Of a DNA stretch of 12,492 nucleotides, positions 1-8,600 are shown piece after piece. The notes under the pieces are model-generated. The model saw nothing but the letters and a program-made list of their open reading frames with translations, did not search any database and had not been told where the DNA came from. Numbering within the stretch: position 1 is the stretch's first letter; every line of letters starts with the position of its first letter. This stretch comes from Leadbetterella sp964489955 (GTDB lineage Bacteria; Bacteroidota; Bacteroidia; Cytophagales; Spirosomataceae): contig CAZBAV010000102.1 of the NCBI GenBank assembly GCA_964489955.1, positions 1 through 12,492 on the forward strand, written 5' to 3'. The position numbers were made by a program, and so were the translations under genes.

Positions 1-113
1 GTCTCCTTCTTTAGTTTTTGTCTATGTGGTTTAAAAAAATAATCGCTGAAGCAATCTACAGACAATACAAATATCTAATATTAAACCACATAGAAGCAAT
101 AGATTAAGGAGAC
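1..113. repeat. Imperfect inverted repeat at the left edge
   Basis: The arms are 1-34 and 81-113. The inner 14 bases match perfectly (TCTATGTGGTTTAA at 21-34 against TTAAACCACATAGA at 81-94), and so do the outer 8 (GTCTCCTT at 1-8 against AAGGAGAC at 106-113). About 11-12 unpaired bases separate the two stems in each arm, and the loop is 46 bases. The element may extend left of the window. From memory, intergenic repeats with a CACATAGA core are scattered through many Bacteroidota genomes, so a dispersed repeat or MITE-like element is likely. No coding sequence is seen inside it. Confidence 0.6.
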
Positions 114-559
114 ATAAGGCATACAAGCATGCTTCACATAGCTATGTAATAATTAATTTCTCTCTTAATCCGGACTACGCATCATCCATTTCCCGTGATG
201 CTATAGACAGCTTATCTAAAACAGCATGTGCCCTATAATACCTAAGCCATTGGGATCTACAATGGTTCTTCCGGCTAATCTATCTTATCCCCCCATGGGC
301 TTTCTACGGGTTTGGGCCGAGTCACCTTCGCAAAAAAGTACTTTTTCCCGAAGAAACCTGGTCATTTCCCGAACAACTCCCGAAGAAAACTTTTGCTAAA
401 AGTTCATACGATATCACACGAGCTCATAAAAGGCCACTGTAGATCAATAGTGACCATTGAGGACCAATAGCAATCACTTTCTTTAAAGTATACCCCACCC
501 ACCCTAAGTTTGTACAGGTTTGAAAATCAGACCATTTATAAACCAAAAAGTATATTTAT
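114..559. other. Gene-free leader region rich in small palindromes
   Basis: No supported gene lies here. The stretch contains several short self-complementary sites: AAGCATGCTT at 125-134, ACATAGCTATGT at 136-147, GCATCA/TGATGC at 179-184 and 196-201, CCATTG/CAATGG at 247-252 and 260-265, and AAAAAGTACTTTTT at 333-346. Three near-identical CCCGAA(G/C)AA words lie at 347-355, 368-376 and 379-387. These could be decayed repeat copies or a structured untranslated region. No tRNA, rRNA or riboswitch architecture is recognisable. No convincing Bacteroidota promoter (TTTG, about 20 bases, TAnnTTTG) was found directly before the gene at 560. Confidence 0.4.
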
Positions 560-1209
560 ATGGCAACTTACGAAAAAGGCATTTTAGGTGCATTTAGCGG
601 CAAAGTAGGTTCAGTGGTAGGGGCTACCTGGCGTGGTAAAAACATTATGCGAAGCCGACCCAAAAAGACTACACACCCTCCTACCGCTATACAACTGCTA
701 CAGCGGGATCGGTTTTCTACCGTCACCCGTTTTCTTACTCCCATCAGAGATTTGTACGATCAGTATTTTGGGCAAAGCAAGGGCGTAAAGTCACGGTACA
801 ATCTGGNNNNNNNNNNAATCTGGCTATATCGTACCACATAAAGGATGCCCTGAACGATGACCTGGAGATCATCTACAACAAAGTGCTGATAGCCAAAGGA
901 GAACTGCAGGGCGTACAAGACGGTGTGGCCACCGCCGAAGCCGGAAACAAGATTAAGCTGGTATGGCTGGATAACTCGGGGCAGGGAATGGCTCTTCCGG
1001 CAGACAGCCTGTTAACGGTGCTTTACTCGCCTGAGCTAAATCTGTTTCAGGTGATGGAGTATGAGGCCATACGTGAAGACGCCGAGGTTACGCTCACGGC
1101 TATGTCTTACTTTGCCGGTATGGAAGTGCACTGCTGGGCCAGCTTTGTGAATGATGACCGCAAGCTGGCGGCCTCCAGTACCTATCTGGGTGAGATTACT
1201 CTCATCTAA
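560..1209 (+). CDS. DUF6266-type protein, split only by an assembly gap
   Basis: The function is unknown. The N-terminus has the signature of the DUF6266 family of Bacteroidota: KGILGAFSGKVGSVVGATWRG, the charged MRSRPKK segment, and later YNLAISYH. These words and the overall length are what I recall of the family. The frame at 560 runs to the 10-N gap at 807-816. Coding resumes in a different frame at 817 (NLAISYHIKDAL) and ends at the TAA before 1210. The sequence AATCTGG ends the left flank (800-806) and starts the right flank (817-823). Deleting the Ns and one copy removes 17 bases, leaving 633 bases, exactly 211 codons, and an uninterrupted 210-residue protein. So I call one intact gene, not a pseudogene or two genes. 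It has no signal peptide and no membrane segment. The ATG at 560 was chosen because the family motif starts there (MATYEKG). The gene stands alone, with long gene-free flanks on both sides. Confidence 0.85.
807..816. other. Assembly gap of 10 N, probably spurious
   Basis: Ten Ns separate two contig ends that carry the same 7 bases, AATCTGG, on both sides (800-806 and 817-823). Joining them across one copy restores the reading frame and the expected YNLAISY family motif, so little or no sequence is probably missing. The N count looks like a fixed placeholder. Confidence 0.85.
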
Positions 1210-1222
1210 ATGCGTTTTGTAC

Positions 1223-1252
1223 AAGCAGAGTCCCCTCCGTGAGACTCTGCTT
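1223..1252 (+). terminator. Probable terminator after the DUF6266-type gene
   Basis: A perfect 10-base stem (AAGCAGAGTC at 1223-1232, GACTCTGCTT at 1243-1252) closes a 10-base loop and starts 13 bases after the stop codon. The following sequence (GGACATATTTATAC) is T-rich but has no clean T tract, so it may be a weak intrinsic terminator or an mRNA-stabilising hairpin. Confidence 0.5.
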
Positions 1253-1329
1253 GGACATATTTATACTTACGTGTAAGTAAGCTAAGTTACAAAGATGATT
1301 TAGCTAACTAATTATAAAGATTTTAATAA

Positions 1330-1369
1330 GGTTTACCTAGGTATACCCTCTGTTATACCTTGGTAAACC
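1330..1369. repeat. Strong hairpin built from GGTTTACC-type repeats
   Basis: The arms are 16 bases each (1330-1345 and 1354-1369), with one mismatch and an 8-base loop, CCCTCTGT. The word GGTTTACCTAGG in the left arm recurs inverted in the right arm (CCTTGGTAAACC) and again just beyond it as CCTAGGTAAAACC (1369-1381), giving three related copies in about 52 bases. It could be an operator cluster, a recombination or transposon end, or a structured RNA element. There is no T tract that would mark a terminator. Confidence 0.55.
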
Positions 1370-1580
1370 CTAGGTAAAACCACGGTTTAAGTAAAAAAAA
1401 AAGGTAAGGAATCATACCTAAAAAATGGATTTTACGGGGATGAGTTTTTGCGGCAGCAGGCCTTAGCTTCTGCCTAGGTCTCCGGACTATCAAACTTCCG
1501 TATATAGATGGGCAAATAAATAACTGCATAACTGCAGCAGACTAACACAACCCACCCCTACCACTTAATAAAATTCTCAC

Positions 1581-1619
1581 CCCTGGATTTGGCATCCAGG
1601 GCCATTTCTCTTATATTAC
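1581..1619 (+). promoter_or_regulatory. Candidate promoter for the kelch-RHS operon, overlapping a hairpin
   Basis: TTTG at 1588-1591 and TATATTAC at 1612-1619 are 20 bases apart, which approximates the Bacteroidota consensus TTTG / TAnnTTTG (the last two bases deviate). It would give a leader of about 130 bases before the ATG at 1753. A perfect 8-base stem, CCCTGGAT/ATCCAGGG (1581-1588 and 1594-1601), overlaps the upstream element. This is pattern matching only. Confidence 0.25.
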
Positions 1620-1752
1620 TACTTTTAAAAATTCTCTTTGTTTTAATAAACAAGGAAATAGAACCTAAAAAACCAGTATAAACAGACCTCCTATAGCTTT
1701 AGCCGGCAGGCTTTTCAGAGCAGGAATTGGCTCACCTCTTGATAACCCAGAT

Positions 1753-2697
1753 ATGAAAAAACTACTCCCCTACCTTGTTCTTTTTTTTAGTGTGCATTGT
1801 TTCAGCCAGTCCATACATTTTGAAGATGAATCCAGAAAACAGGAGACAATAGAGTTAAACTCTGCCTTTCAGGGAAAAACATATCCGGTATGGAAACTTG
1901 AAAAAGAGTTTTTCTACCTGGATTCCTTTCTGGGTCTTAATGCTTTCCCGCAAGATGCACAAACTTCTAAAAATAACGGGGCATTAGACATTGACATTGG
2001 TACAGTTACCTGGTCAGCTGACCAAACTATATATTTCATCAAATCAGAAAAAGCCATTAGTGAAGTCTACGCCTACCAGTCCGGAAAAATCACGCACCTG
2101 CCTACCAAAGAACAAGTTCCTTTCAGACGCAGGGCATGTGTCTGGGAAACAGAAGATACTGTCTGGGTATACGGCGGAGAATATGTTAATCCGGAGAGAG
2201 GAAATACGGTATTTCTAAACGACATGTGGTGCTGGCTAAAGAAAGAAAAGATTTGGAAAAAGATAGAATATTCAGGAGAGCCTCCTGCCCTCAGCAGGGC
2301 TACCACATGGACCGTGGATGAAGGCTTAAAAATGTATGGCGGGTTTGCAAACGAGCCCTTATCTGAGTTCTGGAATTTCGACTTTTCTAAAAACAGCTGG
2401 CATAAGACAGAGTTCAAGGAAGAATCTGTTTCGCCCGGCAAGAGGTTTGATGCCCATAGCTGGATAACGAAAGAGGGCTTATGGCTGTGGGGTGGCAGAA
2501 ACTTTACCCGTAACAAAGAACCTTTCTTTTGGCTGTTTGAAACCGGTACCTCAACATGGAACAAGGTGTTTTCAAATATTTTTACGGATCCCGATGACTG
2601 CAATGCGGTAGTGGCTGAAAGCCAGAATCTGCTCTTTATCATGCATCAAAATATGGAAGTCCTGAAAGCCACCGTAAAACCCACTCAGCTAAAATGA
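1753..2697 (+). CDS. Secreted kelch-like beta-propeller protein
   Basis: A 314-residue protein with an N-terminal Sec signal peptide (KK, then a hydrophobic stretch to about residue 16, with likely cleavage near CFSQS, residues 16-20). Three kelch-type units are visible by their glycine pair and spaced aromatics: about residues 126-171 (VWVYGGE, then FLNDMWCW), 182-220 (LKMYGG, then FWNFDFSKNSWHK) and 231-273 (LWLWGG, then FWLFETGTSTWNKV). Residues 40-120 may hold degenerate units. No catalytic residues are recognised. Kelch propellers usually bind proteins or sugars, so an export, adhesion or accessory role for the downstream RHS protein is possible but only inferred. Its stop codon overlaps the RHS start by 4 bases (ATGA), implying coupled translation. 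It has no lipobox and no sorting domain. The first ATG after the non-coding leader was chosen because the signal peptide begins there. Confidence 0.8.
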   Translation: MKKLLPYLVLFFSVHCFSQSIHFEDESRKQETIELNSAFQGKTYPVWKLEKEFFYLDSFLGLNAFPQDAQTSKNNGALDIDIGTVTWSADQTIYFIKSEKAISEVYAYQSGKITHLPTKEQVPFRRRACVWETEDTVWVYGGEYVNPERGNTVFLNDMWCWLKKEKIWKKIEYSGEPPALSRATTWTVDEGLKMYGGFANEPLSEFWNFDFSKNSWHKTEFKEESVSPGKRFDAHSWITKEGLWLWGGRNFTRNKEPFFWLFETGTSTWNKVFSNIFTDPDDCNAVVAESQNLLFIMHQNMEVLKATVKPTQLK

Positions 2698-5600
2698 AAA
2701 ACCTATTTTACTTTTTGCTTCTTTTGACCCCTGCTGCATGGGGACAAGCCGATATTTTTGAACCTAAATGGATAAGCCCCTCTCCTAAAGCGGCATCACT
2801 GGGTACCTACAGCACCATAAATACGCAGCTGTCCAGCGGCACGGTGAATACCTCTATCCCCTTACTAAAACTACAGGAGCAGTCTCTAAGTCTTGACGTA
2901 ACGCTTGACTACCAATATACCGGTTTCCGCCCTTCTGATCCGGGCGGACAAACAGGCCTGGGCTGGAACCTGAAGGCCGGCGGCGTTATTACCCGTACCA
3001 TACGGGGAAAAGCAGACGAGGAAGCAAACGGCTTTATAAATTCGGGAAATGCGTATTCTGAAGCTTATCCTACAGGGCAGCAGATTGTCAATCTGAGCTC
3101 CGGTGACTATGATGGTGAACCCGACATATTTTCGTTTAACTTCATGGGGCATTCCGGAAAGTTCTTTTTTGGCAATGACGGTAAAATACACTTTACCGAA
3201 CAAAACCCTTTTAAGATTGAATACGAATCCTATGATCCTCCGGGATACCCTTTTAGTATCGTAAGAAAACAGTTGGCTCGTTTCAAAATAAGAACCAATG
3301 ACGGGGTCACTTACATTTTTCAGGATATAGAACTAAGTCGCTCTTTTTCTTCCTCCGGCCCTGTGGGTAGAGACCACCCCATCCATAACAATATCACCTC
3401 CTGGTATCTCAGTAAAATTATAGGAACCAATGGCGAAGTTATCCAATTTACGTATGAAAAAGCTGGTTCTGACATCACCAATTTTACAGAAAGCATATCC
3501 GAAAAAAGAAACATCCTTCCTCCGGGAGTAAGTCAGAATCCCGGTTCAACGGAAGTCATAACCAACAAAACTTTTGAAGTCTACTTATCAAAAATTGAAG
3601 GTTCTTTATGGGAGGTAAACCTTGAGTACTCTTCTAAAACTTTACCGGGACAGGCGAACATACATGCCACCCGTTATTTCAGAAGTTTAGACAGAATAAA
3701 GCTTAGCGACAAAAGCTCAGAGCTGAAACGCTTTGAGTTTACCTATAAAGATGAGTCTAAAAGGCATCTGCTAAGAAGCATCACCGAAAAATCTTACGGA
3801 CAGGAAATACCGCCCCATATTTTTGAATATTATGATGAAGACGGCTTTGGCGGCATTTATCCGGCATCAATAAGGTCTATTGACTCATGGGGTTATTTTA
3901 ATAATGTACCTAATGAAACCTCCCTGATAGAAGAATATGGGGCAAACCGCACTCCTAACGTGATAGCTACAAGAAGGTATGCTCTTCAGAAAATTACGTA
4001 TCCTACCGGGGGCCATGCTATGGTTAGTTACCATGGAAATTCCTTTAGTCATTTAAATGGATCTGCTTATTCAGAAACAAAAACGGTAATCAAGAGATAC
4101 GTATTTGAATGGACCTATAACGGTACCAACTGGGTGGTAACCAATAACAATCCTTTTTTTGTTTCTACCCCCACCACGTATGATAAATTCTTTACCGCCA
4201 ACAACGGCCCTAACCCCTTAACACACCACTGCCCGGCAGCATTGACCATCAATACTGATATTACTCCCGGCTATTATGATGCGGCCTACTTTCAGACTAC
4301 CCTCCAAAACTGCCTTAATATCAATTTTCCTTCCGCCACATGGATGCGACTGGATATTTATCTCAATGACAAGGTAATTTATGGCTATGGGGGCTCTGCC
4401 GGTACCAGACAGATTCCGGCCGGCGGGATACGTGTGGATGCATTTTCTGTTCATCCTTCGGAATCTACCAGCGAACAAACTCTTTACACTTACACAAAGT
4501 TTGATGACAATACGTATTCAAGCGGTAGTATTTTAAATATTCCGGTTACAGCAATAAACGTTTCGGGTTCATTTGCGGGGTCCGGTAGATTATTCAGGGC
4601 AGAGCCCTTTAATCCCATGAGTCTTGCCCCTGTAATTTATAATAACGTGGCAGAGCTCAAAAACTCTGCTCTTTATAAAAGGCATTACTTCTCTGCCTTT
4701 GGCGGAGAAACTCCGGGAGGTGAGGACAACTACGGTCAAACCATCAACGTGGGTACAGCCAGTTTTTTTAACGGAATGCCACAGAGGTTCGGACCGGCAG
4801 ATGACTTTGCTTTCCTGAGAGGTAAACCCCTGAAAACCGTAGGTTATAATTCTTCTTTAGCTAAAATAACAACAGAGCAGTCTTCTCACTTTAGAGAAAA
4901 ACATGAGATCACTTACGGAGACACCACCTCCAGAAAAACCCACGCCTATTATTACGAGGCTTATTATACGGATGCCAGCTTTGGAGGAACCCCCGTGGGA
5001 ATACTTAAAAAATACGAGGTATCTTCTGTCTGGCCCAGACTGACCAAGTCGGTTAACACACGCTATAGCCCGGAAGGCGATTTCATTTTTTCGGACACCA
5101 CACTCTATAGCTATGATAACCCTAAACATAAGCAGCTTACGCAAACACTGGTTACCTTAAGCGATGGCACAAAGCGAAGAACCGTTTACCGCTATCTCTT
5201 AGACTACCCGTCCGGCGTTCACCCTGTATATCAAAGCATGATAGACAGCAATATGAACAGCCTGCCTATAGAAACCTTATACTACCTTAACCGCCCGGGC
5301 CAGCCGTCCCTTTTGTATGATGCCTCCGTGGTTACCTACCAGTCTGTGGCCGGGAACATACGTAAAAGCAACCTCTTTGTTCCATACAAGGCATTTAAAC
5401 TTGCTGTAAGTGCTTCAAATCCTTTTTCGCCATACTCTCCTCTGTATACGGATGTGGCTCCGGCTTCTTACCGCCAGATGCTTCATTACACGCATTACAA
5501 TACCCTGGGGAATCCGGAAGAAGTTAACTTTTTGGGAGGGCTGAACAGAGCCTATTTATGGGGTTACAAAGGACAGCATTTAATAGCACAGGCAGACAAT

Positions 5601-8600
5601 GCCCTTAAAAGTGATATGAGTAATGCCTTATCAGCTATAGGCCTGACCGCAAACGGGATACTCAACCTGAGTCAGGAATCTACGGTAAGAGGGCACTTAA
5701 ACAACCTCTCCTCACAAGCTCCTTTATCAGGTTCTTTGCTTACCCTGCAGGCCTTCCATCCTGTTTATGGCTTGTCTTTCCTGCAATCTCCGGATAAATC
5801 CAACCAGTATTTTCAGTACGATGGTCTGGGCAGGTTATCGATATCTAAAAACACCAACGAACACCTTACAGGACACTGGAAGTACCGTTATAAAAACAGT
5901 TCCTCTCAAAATCACATCATTACGTATGCACCCAGAGAAGCTTCAACCGATACCGCCAGCCTGTCCGGTACGGTTTTGTTTGGCTATTTCGGAGGCCTGG
6001 GAGCTCCCCTCCAGACCGTAAGCCGCTCAGCTAGCCCTCTGGCAAAGGATATCGTAACCGAAGCCTTTTCTTACGATACCCGGCTAAGGCCCTTTAAAAA
6101 ATACCTGACCACGCCTACACAGAGTTCAGACGGAGGTTTCCAGGCAGACCTGCAAGCTCTGGGAAGTAGTTTTTATACCGATTCCCGACCTTTTTCTCAG
6201 GTAGAGCTATACGATAACTCACCCCTGGGCCGAGAGCTCACACTGAACGGAAGCGGGCAAAGTTGGTTTACCGCAATGAAGTATATCAGTAACTCAGAAG
6301 AGGCGAACGCTACAGACGTGAGGTTATACGGAACGGATGCTACAGGAAACCTCACCTATATACCCTATGCTGCTTTTAGACTGGTTAAAAAGAATAGAAC
6401 AAACGAACAGGGCAACCTGCTGATACAGTATTATGACAGCGAAGACCGCCTCATAGAAGCAAGACAGGATAATACCTATACCGCATATGTGTATGACGAT
6501 GCAGGTCGTGTAAAAGCCGTAATACAGCCTGAAGGCTACGCCCTGAACACGGGTATAGCTTATGACAGCGATAACTTTAAGCGATACGTGTTTTTTTACG
6601 AATACGATGAACACAGCCGCATCATCCGTAAACACATACCCGGTGCAGGATGGACAGAGATTGTATATGACCGGGCAGACCGCCCCGTACTGGAGCAGGA
6701 TGCCCGCCAGAAGACTTTAGATAAGTGGAGCTTTACCCGGTACGATGTATTTGCCCGTATAGCATTTACGGGTGAAATCACCTATACCGGTAACCGGGCT
6801 ACCCTGCAAGCCGCCTTTGATGCCCATGAGAAACCGTATGAAACGTGGCTGGGTGGCGGTGGCTGGAGTGGTGACAGCTACCCGCATGCAGCGGGCTCAG
6901 GAGGATCGCAGGTGCAGCAGTTTAACTTCTATGACCAATATGATTTTGTACCGGGCCTGAACCCGGCCATGGCTTTTGAGCCTGCTGGGGCATACCATCC
7001 CATGCACACGTCTCCTAAGGGTAAACTTACGGGTACGGTAAGCTACAACTCTGACAACAGCGGCCAGTATTATATGAGCACCCTGTACTATGATGACCTT
7101 GGCCGGCTTATCCAGCAGAAGCAAACTCACCTGAAAAGCCCGAATACACCAAACCGTATCGACTTCCAGTATAATTTCGCAGGAGAGGTTATACAGCAAA
7201 AAACGGCACATAAAACCACCGACCAGACGGATGTAACCACACTTGCAAGGCATGTATACGACCATGCCGGCCGCCCTACTCAGGTATTTTACAGCCTGAA
7301 CGGTGCAGCAGAGCAGGAAATCATAAAGTACAGTTACGATGAAATAGGCCGCCTCCGCCAAAAGAAATACTTGCCTAATGGCTCCTACAGCCTCGGTAAT
7401 CCGGATTATATTTACCGCCCGCCCAGCCCGGGAAACAATACAGAAGACTGGGCCAGAAAGGCCATAATCTTACAGCCCGGCACCCTGATAGACAGCTCGT
7501 ATACTTACTTGGCCGCAATAGACACCCTGGGAGGCGGCACGCCCTTTAGCGGCCTGCAAACCATGGACTATGCCTGGCATATCAGGGGCGGTTTAAGAGG
7601 CATCAACCTTAATGCCTCAGGAAATGCCGTACCTGACCCGACGCAGGGAGATTTATTTGCCTACAAACTGGATTACGAAAACGCAGGACAGTGGAGCGGA
7701 AACATTGGCAAACAAAGCTGGAACCATGTAGACGGAGCCAATCCAGTAGGTGTGCGGGAATATGCTTTTACCTATGACCCACTGGACAGATTGAAGTCTG
7801 CTACTTTCGGCAGTCAGTCTGAGCCTGTCGAAGACTACAGCCTGTCTGGTATTAACTACGATAAGAACGGTAATATCCTGAATCTACAAAGGAACGGTAA
7901 AGTAAATACCAGCACTTATGGAGCTATAGATAATCTCTCCTATTCCTACTCAGGCAACCGCCTCACGGCAGTAAGTGATGCTGTGAGCGGAAACCACGAA
8001 GTAGACTTTGTACCAAGAGGCTCAGGAGCGTATACCTATTGGGAGAATGGGGCCTTGAAGTCCGATGAAAATGAGCAGATAGCAAATATCACCTATAATA
8101 CTTTTTTAAATCAGCCGGAGCAGGTAACTTTAAGTGATGGCCGTTGGATTAAGTACAACTATGATGGTTCCGGAGCGTTAATAAAAACAGAATATAGTAC
8201 AGGAGAGTATTGGGAATTTACAGGAGGTTTGGTTTATAAAAACGGAGCGTTTTATCAAATAGCTATCCCTGAAGGCAGAGCCATTTATCAGGGAGGTAAT
8301 TGGCAAATGGAGTTTGATTATAAAGACCATCTGGGAAATACCCGGGTGAGTTTTAAAGCAGACGGAACTAGTTTAGTAAATGCTTCTAAATCGGATTTCG
8401 ACCCTTGGGGAGTTTTATTAAAAACCGGGCAGGAAAATAGTTATCAGAACCGATTTGAGATGCAAGGTAAAGAATCGGAGAAGACGTTTGGGTTGAATAG
8501 GATTAATTTTGGAGCGAGAACGTATAATGCAACAATTGGGAGATGGGACAGAGTAGACCCATTAGCCGAGAAGTTTTATCCTCAGTCCACTCATAATTTT

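Larger units (their letters stand above)
1210..1752. other. Gene-free region of about 540 bases with several hairpins
   Basis: No supported gene is seen. Listed separately are a possible terminator (1223-1252), a strong hairpin (1330-1369) and a candidate promoter overlapping a third hairpin (1581-1619). Smaller items are the palindrome ACTTAC-GT-GTAAGT at 1265-1278, a short GGCAG/CTGCC stem at 1452-1456 and 1470-1474, and TTGTTT-TAAT-AAACAA at 1638-1653. The 9-mer TCCGGACTA occurs here and also near 170, which may be chance. Confidence 0.5.

Noticed and set aside
333..387. Possible CRISPR-like or tandem array formed by the CCCGAA(G/C)AA words
   Set aside because: There are only three 9-base copies with unequal spacing (21 and 11 bases) and no spacer-repeat structure.
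1..559. tRNA, riboswitch or insertion-sequence transposase in the left non-coding region
   Set aside because: No cloverleaf pattern, no known riboswitch core and no transposase reading frame could be found.
560..841. A 93-residue ORF ending in IWLYRTT and a separate 108-residue ORF beginning at 883
   Set aside because: They are two halves of one DUF6266-type gene, separated by the false 10-N gap. The last residues of the first ORF are read in the wrong frame after the Ns.
2073..2642. A 189-residue open frame on the minus strand across the kelch-like gene
   Set aside because: It is the antisense shadow of a well-supported gene. The translation has no recognisable domain, while the plus strand shows a signal peptide and kelch units.
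6897..7361. A 154-residue open frame on the minus strand inside the RHS gene
   Set aside because: It lies antisense to conserved YD repeats and has no supporting motif, so it reflects codon bias of the real gene.
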